This document shows positions 56,135 to 64,000 of a stretch of 64,000 nt of DNA, piece after piece. The translations under genes and the position numbers were made by a program. Every line of letters begins with the position of its first letter. Within the stretch, counting starts at the first letter, position 1. A model generated the notes under the pieces. The model searched no databases. It was not told where the DNA came from and was given only the letters and a program-made list of their open reading frames with translations. Source of the DNA: Rutpela maculata (taxonomy: Eukaryota > Arthropoda > Insecta > Coleoptera > Cerambycidae); contig OW386291.2 of assembly GCA_936432065.2 (NCBI GenBank), positions 26,079,821-26,143,820 on the forward strand. The letters run 5' to 3'.

Positions 56135-56550
56135 TTTTAAATCTCGTTTAAAAGATATTTGTAATCGGTAGCACCCGACAGCGACTTGTATTCGTTTCCT
56201 AATAGACTTTTTAAAAATACCTCAAGTAAAATTGGAAAATTCAAAATTGGCGGCTTACAGTATAAAAATATAAAAACGCGATATATTTTTTAATACATTA
56301 TTTAATATTTTTTAAGGCAATTATTATTGTATTAATTTAATATGTAATTTTTAAAATTGAAAATATGGACTTATTTACTATATTTAGTACACAATTTAAA
56401 CTTTGTTTACGTGCATTTTACGTGGAAAGTACAGAAGTAAAAATTGTTTCAATATTGTAAGGAAAGAATTGGTAAAAAATTAAGTACAATCTTCTTTCAT
56501 AATTTATTTCTACACAATTATAAAAATTGTTTACTTAAAAAATACATAAA
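56135..56550. other. Unassigned DNA between two inverted family A copies
   Basis: AT-rich; nothing recognised. It is flanked by family A copies in opposite orientation. Confidence 0.5.
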
Positions 56551-57252
56551 AAAACCGCTGCCCAAGGAATCACTACTTCCACATCCAGATTCTCTATCCA
56601 AGTCACTCACAACGAAAAAACGATATATGTGAAAATAATTGTTTATGGAACTTTAGTAATATAATATTTGAAATCCTCTACCCCAAAAACCCATAAAACG
56701 ATACCCCACATCGGTAGTGGGGTGGGGGGTGGTGATGGGGGTGATAGTGGGGGGTGGATGAAGTAAAAAAATATTTTGAGGTTTCTGGTTCCTGTACATA
56801 CATTAAATCACATTTTTTTTTCATCCCCTTTAATAAGGGGGTGGGGGTGGTAATGGGGGTGGCTAATGCCAAAAATTTTTTTGAGACCTTAGCTTCTCTT
56901 GTATATACTAAATACCAATTTTATGGACTGTTACCTGCTTGATTGACCTATTTACCCCAAATTTACCCCAATTTACCCCCCAACCCTTCGACGGAACAAG
57001 ATGAAAATATAATCTAGTTCTAGATCTCGTTAAAGTACATATGTGTACCAAATTTCAAGTCAATGTCTTAAATGGTTCCAGAGTAAACGTGCGCACAAAA
57101 AAAAGTTACAGACAGACCGACAGACAGACAGAATTTTTTTTTTCGCTCAAACTTAAAATCTCGACGTTTCATGACATTTTAAGCCTATTTGGACAATAAA
57201 AATTTTTAAAAATTTTTTTGTCGTTACTATACTTCCACTGGGCGTGAAAGTA
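56551..57252 (-). repeat. Family A copy 8 (reverse, complete)
   Basis: Starts aaccgctgcccaaggaatca and cttccacatccagattctc; ends acttccactgggcgtgaaag. All internal blocks are present, including the most complete C-rich segment. The frames at 56678-56942 lie within it. Confidence 0.9.
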
Positions 57253-57552
57253 ATATAACACTATTCTTTAAAATATTTTTTTCAATTTCATTTGAATTGT
57301 TTATACATGAAAATATTGCTCCTCTTGTTCTTCATCTTCATTTCTTTCTTCTTCTTGAACACCGTCGATTTCATTATCGTTATCATTATCGTATTCAATT
57401 GAGATAAATCTCATCTCTTTCTATTGAAAAGTTTGGTACTAATATTAAGGAGGTACTAAAGAGGGTGTCTTTATCGTATGTAAATTCCGGGATAAAGAAA
57501 GCGAGCTGTATTTAAAATTTGTATCCCCTTTGAGCCAATTAACAGTATAGCG
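57253..57552. other. Unassigned; possible acidic coding tail
   Basis: On the minus strand at 57300-57425 an open stretch reads FISIEYDNDNDNEIDGVQEE and onward, very acidic. It could be the acidic end of a transposase or low-complexity noise; no neighbouring domain supports either. Confidence 0.3.
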
Positions 57553-58663
57553 GAGCGGATCTGGTTTTGAAATGAAACCAACTTTTCTTTAATTTTTTTT
57601 TTTTTTTTGACAATTTGGTTACACGTGTTCTCTTCTATCATATTATCAAGTTAGTTCAGCTTAATCACACAAAGTGGGGCAGGAATTCGCGTTTAAAAGC
57701 GAAAACACGTTTTTTCACGATATCTTTGTTATTATTGACTTGACGAAAAAAAAGTTAAATTAAAAACTGAAGACCTCGCGGAAGCGCATACTTAATCTGG
57801 TAAATTTTTTTCTAAATTACAAAGAAGTAATTCCTTAATTTTTTCACGAGAAAAAGGAGATAGGGGGCTGAGATTTTTTTGAGGTAGGTAAAATAGATAA
57901 GAATTGATGGAGCCGGAGGATGGGGGTGGTGGGCCAATTAGGGACGATGAGGAGCTAGGGAAAGTAACATTATTCAACCCCCCGAACTTTTTCCCTGTCG
58001 TGCGATTTTGAAAAACCAAATTGGAGTTTGTTCGCTGTTATCTCTAGTATTTGACTGATTAATTTTTTTAAATTTTTTTCAAATAAACAAATTTGTGGGA
58101 GGGGAAATACTTTTTGCATTTTTTTCAAATGCGTTTTTTTTTTTAAGTAGGAAAGGGTTCAGAGGACACACCTTTTTACAGGTAAGCGAAGAACTTTTTT
58201 ATCTTTATTTAAAAAAAAGATTATCGCAATCCAAGCAATAGGAAGGGTGGGAGGGGGCATAATGCGTTTGCGGGAATAAAGAAAAAGGATAGGGACTTCG
58301 GACCTTGATATTCGGCAATATAAATCTTTTTTCCATCCTAATATTTTATCAATATACCTTTATCAAATATTAAACTTAATATAAATAATTATTTAACTTC
58401 GTCACGAGTTTTCGCGGCTATTTTCTCTAGTTTTAAGTGTCTATACTGTCTATTGGATATATAAAACAATTATTTTAAAACGGCACAATGGATTACTCTC
58501 CAATTTTTATCGTGTTATCACTATATATTTGTTAATAAAATGTGTTAATATGTAGGTCAAATTTTAAATGTAGAAATCATTACTTTTTTTTTCTAAGGCT
58601 TTATCGAAAATTTGCATTCTTAAATGTAACATGCAGGAAAGTATCTTTCGAAATAGATACTAA

Positions 58664-60472
58664 TAGCCGGAGAGCCGGCCGTCGAATATCCTATGAATAA
58701 GATACATGAAAAACTTTTTGTGAGTGATTAGTACTACCACAGACCTAAAGGGAGCCACCTTTTATACGAGCTAATTCTGCCCGCGTCATGGATTTTTGAC
58801 CTCACTTCCGGTTATGATTTTTAATGTTTTCTTAACTCATCAATAGTCCCTTGGGGTAAAGCTTTTACCCCACCGGACCGCAAGACATGTACCTCCCCGT
58901 TTTCGAGGGCGCGGAACACGATGGTGACAATATTTTCCGACCTAGCGTCCAACCGCTACTCCTAAATCGAAAAAACCACCCCCATTTCCGATTTTCCGGT
59001 GCTACGCTTGCGAGGGCTTGCCAGATCTGTTTTTTCTTGGTCAGATTGAATAAAATAAGTAAATATTGACCACAGGTGACCTAACCCACTCGCGGGGGTT
59101 GAAGCTACCCCCACACCCAATAACTAAATGCCACGAAAACAGCGAAAATCAGCTGGAAAATGGTATACTCCCGTTTTTGAGGGCGAGGAATACGATGGTG
59201 ATAGTATTTCCCAACCTACCCTTTACCCACTACCCCTAAACCAAATTTTCCGGTGGAAGGCTTGCGAGGGCCTATCGTATCGTTTTTTTGTCAGTTAGAA
59301 TAAAATAGATAAATATTTACGACTAGTGACCTAACCCACCCCCGAGGGTTGAATCTACCCTCATCCCCAATAACTAAATGCCACGAAAACAATGAAAATC
59401 AGCTGGAAAGCAGTATACCCCCCGTTTTCGAATGCGGGGAATACGATGGTGACAATATCTTTCGACCTAGAATCCAACTGCTACCCCTAAATCGAAGAAA
59501 CTACCTCTATTTCCGATTTTTCGGTGCTACGCTTGCGAGGGCTTGTCGGATCGGGTTTTTTTGATCAATTTCAATAAAATAAATAAATATTGACCATGGG
59601 GATGAAAAAAAAAAAAATTGAATTGTGATTTAGTGTGTACAAGAACCAAAATCGCAAAAAGGGATGGGTTTTTTTCGATTTAGGGGTAGTGGGTGAAGGG
59701 GTCGGGAAATATTCTCACCGTCGTATTCCCCACCTTTGAAAAGGGGGTATACTGTTTTCCAACTGATTTTCGTTGTTTTCGTGGCATTTAGTTATTGAGG
59801 TTGAGGGTAGTTTCAACCCCCGGGAGTTGGTTAAGTCACCTGTGATAAATATTTAACTGGTATTCAGGTTTAGGGGTAGTGGGTGAAGGGTAGGTCGGAA
59901 AATATTATCACCATCGTATTTCTCACCCTCGAAAACGGGGGTACACCGTTTTCCAGCTGATTTTCGCTGTTTTCGTAGCATTTAGTTATTGAGGGTGAGG
60001 GTAGTTTCAACCACCGGGAGTGGGTTAGGTCACCTGTGGTCAATATTTACTTATTTTATTCAATCTGACCGAGAAAAACCAGATCTGGTAAGCCCCCGCA
60101 AGCGTAGCAACGGAAAATGGGAAACAGGGGTGGTTTTTTCGATTTGGGGGTAGCGTTTGGACGCTAGGTCGGAAAATATTGTCACCATCGTGTTCCCCGC
60201 CCTCGAAAACGGGGGGGTACATGTCTTGCGGTCCGGTGGGGGGTACATGTCTTGCGGTCCGGTGGGGTAAAAGCTTTACCCCAAGGGACTATTTATGTCT
60301 TAAGAAAACATTAAAAATCGTAACCGGAAGTGAGGTCAAAAATCCATGACGCGGGCAAAATTAGCTCGTATAAAAGGTGGCTCCCTTTTGGTCTGTGGCA
60401 GTACTAATCACTCACAAAAAGTTTTTCATGTATCTTATTCATAGGATATTCGACGGCCGGCTCTCCGTCTAT
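58664..60472. mobile_element. 1.8-kb nested palindrome with tandem units
   Basis: The tips tagccggagagccggccgtc and, mirrored, tagacggagagccggccgtc pair through the tcgaatatcctatgaataag block and ctcacttccggtta / taaccggaagtgag. Inside each arm are about three 200-275-base units starting at ccgttttcgagggc (58897, 59171, 59422, and in reverse at about 59738, 59930 and 60201). It splits a 31560-type repeat in two, so it inserted later. The frames at 58887-59564 and 60040-60248 follow these units and are not genes. Confidence 0.8.
59595..59660 (+). repeat. Family A internal fragment
   Basis: ggggatgaaaaaaa ... ttgtgatttagtgtgtacaa matches an internal block of family A. It lies at the centre of the nested palindrome. 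Confidence 0.6.
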
Positions 60473-60920
60473 AAGTATATCAGGGGCATATGAAGATAAA
60501 AGATTGGCGTAGCTGTTTTATTTTAAACTTTTTTTTTCTGGAATTAGCAGTTTTCGAGAAAATTATAAATCAGTGATTGTTGGCCTGGTACTGCAATTTA
60601 CTGCTATTAGACTTTCACGTTCTTTATGATCTCTTTATCATTAAATAAGTTTTGCATATATTCCCTCTTCAATCTCTAGAAGTGTCACCCCTTCACGGTT
60701 GGTGAATTAAAAACTTAAAAAACTAGAGTAAAAATCATGCTCCTCGCCGATTTGTTTAACTTTTTATATAATTGTTGCACATTCTTTAGAATACTCTTCC
60801 CAGTTTTTTGGAAATGTTAATTTTTGAACATTTTATATCTTATATTGACGACTTATTTGATAAAACACTTGTCAGTGTAAAAAAAAAAGTAAAAAGAAGC
60901 AAGTACATCTATAACATGCC

Positions 60921-60992
60921 TGTGTTTCAAACTTGCGATTCTTGGATTTCGAGCTTATAATTCTACCTATTACACCACCACACCATTTCCGA
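60921..60992 (-). other. tRNA-like sequence, possible SINE head
   Basis: The reverse strand contains gtggtgtaataggtag, resembling a pol III A box, and about 45 bases later aagtttgaaacac, resembling a B box. A full cloverleaf could not be drawn, so it is not called a tRNA gene. Confidence 0.25.
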
Positions 60993-61647
60993 AAGTGATA
61001 ATATTGCTAATATAATGTCACTATTTGAAAATCATGTCTACGTTTTAATATTATATTGTTATAAAATATATATTAGTTAAACATATAATTAAATGATAGA
61101 AAATAGCATTTAAAAAAATTCTATTCAATTACAAATCTAAAAAAATCAGAAAACAATTTTTTTAATTTTAAATGATTAATAACTTTTTATTTACGGATCG
61201 ATTTTGTTAAAATGTTTGTTTTAAGCATTTTTAATGTTATAACGTCAACTTAGTTAAGTACTCGTCCGAATCTAAGGTTTGTGTAATGTGTAGTAATAGC
61301 GCAACTTATTTCTAAATTGCCGTTGCGGCAGTTTAATATTTGACAAAGGGTACATTGACAAAATATTAAGATGGGAAAAAGATTTATATTGCCGAATATC
61401 AAGGTCCGAAGTCCCTATCCCTTTGCATTAACCCTTTATTTCCGCAAACGCATTATGACCTCTCCCTCCCTTCCTACTGCTTGGATTACGACATTTTTTT
61501 TTAAATAAAGAAAAAAAAATCTTGTAAAAGTTTCTCCTCTGAATCCTTTCCTGCTTAAAAAAAACGCATTTGAAAAAAAATGCAAAAAGTCTTTCCCCTC
61601 TCACAAATCTGTTTATTTGAAAAAAAAAAAAAAAAAAAATAAAAAGA

Positions 61648-62222
61648 AAACGGCTGCCCAAGGAATCACTACTTCCACATCCAGATTTTCTATTCAAGTC
61701 ACTCACAACGAAAAAATTTTGTATGTGGAAATAATTGTTTATGGAACTTTAATAATATAATATTTGAAATTCTCTACCCAAAAACCCGTAAAACGATACC
61801 CCATATCGGTAGTGAGGTGGGGGAGGTGATAGGGGGTGGTAGTGGGGTGGATGAAGTAAAAAAATATTTTGAGGTTTCTGGTTCTTGTACACACACTAAA
61901 TCACATTTTTTTTTCATCCCCTTTAATAATGGAGTGGGGATGGTAATGGGGGTGGCTAATGCCAAAAATTTTTTTGAGACACTAGCTTTTCTTGTATATA
62001 CTAAATACCAATTTTATGGACTCTTACCTGTTTGATTTACCTATTTACCCCGGTTCCAGAGTAAACGTGCGCACAAAAAAAGTTAGACAGACCGACAGAC
62101 AGAAATTTTTTTTTCGCTCAAACTTAAAATCTCGACGTTTCATGACATTCTATGCTTATTGGAACAATAAAATTTTTAAAATTTTTTTTGTCGTTACTAT
62201 ACTTCCACTGGATGTGGAAGTA
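61648..62222 (-). repeat. Family A copy 9 (reverse, complete, inserted in a palindrome arm)
   Basis: Starts acggctgcccaaggaatcac and ends acttccactggatgtggaag. The opposite arm (58050-58080) is uninterrupted and reads, in reverse, tttatttgaaaaaaattt and then ttaatcagtc, so this copy sits between the A-run and ttaatcag with no obvious target duplication. The frames at 61774-62035 lie within it. Confidence 0.9.
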
Positions 62223-62780
62223 ATTAATCAGTCAAGTATTAGAGATAACAGCGAACAAAGTCCATTTTGGTTTTTCAAAGTCGTACGACAGGGAAAAAAG
62301 TTCGGGGAGGTTGGATAATTTTCCTATGCCTACCCCCTCCCTCAATTGGCCCACCACCCCATCATCCAATTCAATTCAATTCTTATCTATTTCACCCACC
62401 TCAGAAAAATCTCAGCCCCCTAACTCCCTATTTTCATTCAAGAAAGTATCTTGAATGTTAGTGTTAAGGCAAAAAAACGCGTATTTAAAAAAAATCACGA
62501 AAAGTTACCGTCCGATTTGGACAAAAAATTACCAGAATATGCGCTTCCACGAGGTCTTCACTTGTTGATTTATTTTTTTTTTCGTCAAGCCAATAATAAC
62601 AGAGTTATCGTGAAAAAACGTGTTTTTGCGAATTTTAAATGCGAATTCCTACCCACCTCGTGTGATTAAGTTGAACTAACTTGATAACATGATAAAAGAG
62701 AACGCGTGTAACCGAATTGTAAAAAAAAAAATTAAAAAAGTTGGTTTCAAAACTCTTCTTTTTCTCGCCAGATCCGTTCC

Positions 62781-64000
62781 AGTAAGTAGTATTATTTAAA
62801 ATATTTTTTCTAAAAAAATTTTGAGTGATTTACACGAATATTTAAAAAAAATGTTACTTTATTTAAATAAACTAAGGTTAACCCCCATTTGGGGTGAAGG
62901 AGAGTTACTCATAAATTGTACATTTAGGTGCAATATGGCATACTAAACACTTTTTCATTCTTGTAATTTTTCTCAAAAATGTAAAGTTAAGCCAGAAAAT
63001 CTCATTTTTATACTTCATAGCCGCCATTTTTGGTCAGCCATCTTGAATTTTACAATTTACAATATTGTAATCAGCGATCTCAAAATCCCCCGAGTATACA
63101 TTTTCAGTAGGTTTTCTCAAATAGTTTCCGAGATAGCAAATTAACAAATTTAATTAATTTGTTTAGTGCTTAAAATTGTTTTTTTTATTAATAACAAAAT
63201 GAAAAAAGTCCCAGCGGCCTGTTTTTTCTTTTTACCAATGTTCCTTAGACTTCAATAATATAAACAATTTGCAAAAAAATAGGCCGATTAATCATTAATC
63301 CTTTGCCATAAAACTTCTCAGAAAATATCTATCTTGACGCGACTAATCATATATAAAGAAAATAAAGGAGAAAAGGAGAAGTCATTCTGCACTAGAACAA
63401 TTTCACATCCCCCCACCATAAAAACTGCTTAAAACCTGCCCTGCTCAGCTGGGACATTTGTTTTATACGATGATTATTAAAAGTTTTGTCTGATTATAAC
63501 ATAATTTGATTAAATCAAGTAGTATAATGAAAGCGTATGGTCCTCACAAAATAAATCACGGACCTCTGCAATCACAATCACAGCAACCCATAATGTCCTA
63601 GGAGTGATGATATCAAAGCCGCCGTCTTTTGTTTTGTTATTGTTTACCGGTGCCACGTAGACCAGCGTTCAATTTTTCACCAGAAAATCAAGTAGGTATT
63701 TGCAAATAACAATCAACAATCGAATGAAACAGTTTAGTGCCGCGTCCATTTTCGTACAAATAAGGTATTTTAATTGTCGTTTTTCATGTAGGTTTTAATA
63801 TTTAGTGATTGCATTGGTTTTAATTACTTCTTGTGACTGTGTGGCATTAAGTGTATTCAATATAAATTATGTAGTACGCGGATTGTGACTTTTATAACAT
63901 GTAATCTAACGAAGCAATATTGTCCTGATTTTAGGGTGTAAAAAGGTAAGTAGTTATGTAGTAATGAGAGTAATAAATACAAATATTAAATTGTACGCAT
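62781..64000. other. Unassigned DNA to the window end
   Basis: No repeat partner or coding sequence recognised. A tagccgccatttttggtcag phrase at about 63019 resembles sequence common in insect non-autonomous elements. Could include unique host sequence. Confidence 0.5.

Larger units (their letters stand above)
57553..62780. repeat. 5.2-kb palindrome, outer arms
   Basis: Left arm 57553-58376 is mirrored by 61333-62780. Landmarks include agcggagcggatctgg / ccagatccgttcc, the ggttacacgtgttctctt block, gaagacctcgcggaagcgc, ggggctgagattttttt, and a block with ggtccgaagtcccta. The right arm is longer because family A copy 9 is inserted in it. The core holds the two halves of the 31560-type repeat, separated by a nested palindrome. 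No gene was recognised. Confidence 0.85.

Overview
The window looks like repeat-rich, AT-rich intergenic DNA of an animal, most likely an arthropod (probably an insect). The evidence is the mix of elements: non-LTR retrotransposon fragments, one of them with an RNase H domain; IS630/Tc1-mariner-type and hAT-type transposase remnants; many small inverted-repeat elements; and long palindromes. I found no rRNA or convincing tRNA, no CRISPR array, and no gene I would confidently call a host gene. Almost every recognisable coding stretch belongs to a mobile element and is broken. The species cannot be named from the sequence.

Layout. 1.3-5.7 kb: a TA-flanked long-inverted-repeat element holding two copies of the dispersed repeat called family A here, two nested palindromes and a 108-bp tandem array. 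7.2-8.2 kb: a decayed IS630-type transposase. 8.36-11.7 kb: a palindrome with arms of about 1.1 kb. 12.6-14.8 kb: a second palindrome whose two arms each carry the C-terminus of an IS630-type transposase, with the rest of the fragment in the loop. 15-20 kb: small elements and a ~238-bp tandem family, which returns at 44.2 kb. 20.2-21.1 kb: a LINE fragment with a (GAA)n tail. 22.6-24.85 kb: an element with ~190-bp terminal inverted repeats around a broken gene for an XPG/FEN1-like nuclease with a cysteine-rich tail and no recognisable transposase; this is the most interesting locus. 25-27.3 kb: LTR-retrotransposon remains (LTR end, primer-binding-like site, coiled-coil gag), interrupted by a TTAA-flanked MITE.

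27.3-31.1 kb: two further LINE fragments, the second with a perfect 17-bp target duplication and a nested hAT MITE. 32.0-35.1 kb: a DNA transposon with a mostly readable, unusual RNase-H-fold transposase, inserted at the left tip of a palindromic element (35.1-36.5 kb). That palindrome in turn contains a 634-bp element whose empty site can be read from the opposite arm. 36.5-39.5 kb: a long-inverted-repeat element with a near full-length IS630-type transposase remnant, a MITE and a family A copy. 40.4-44.2 kb is the longest stretch with nothing recognised. 45-46 kb: two MITEs. 46.7-49.1 kb: a LINE with reverse transcriptase and RNase H. 50.4 kb: a hAT dimerisation-domain remnant. 51.3-53.1 kb: a LINE fragment inside an inverted-repeat element. 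55.4-57.3 kb: two family A copies. 57.6-62.8 kb: a 5.2-kb palindrome with a second palindrome nested in it.

Taken together, the window is a record of nested insertions. Because many elements are palindromic, one arm often preserves the pre-insertion sequence of the other, so insertion boundaries can be read without a second genome. Family A (nine copies plus fragments) has features of a Helentron-like non-autonomous element. Many otherwise different elements share TACAGGGT-type ends, consistent with IS630/Tc1-mariner-type mobilisation. All coordinates and comparisons were read by eye, so palindrome boundaries may be off by several bases.
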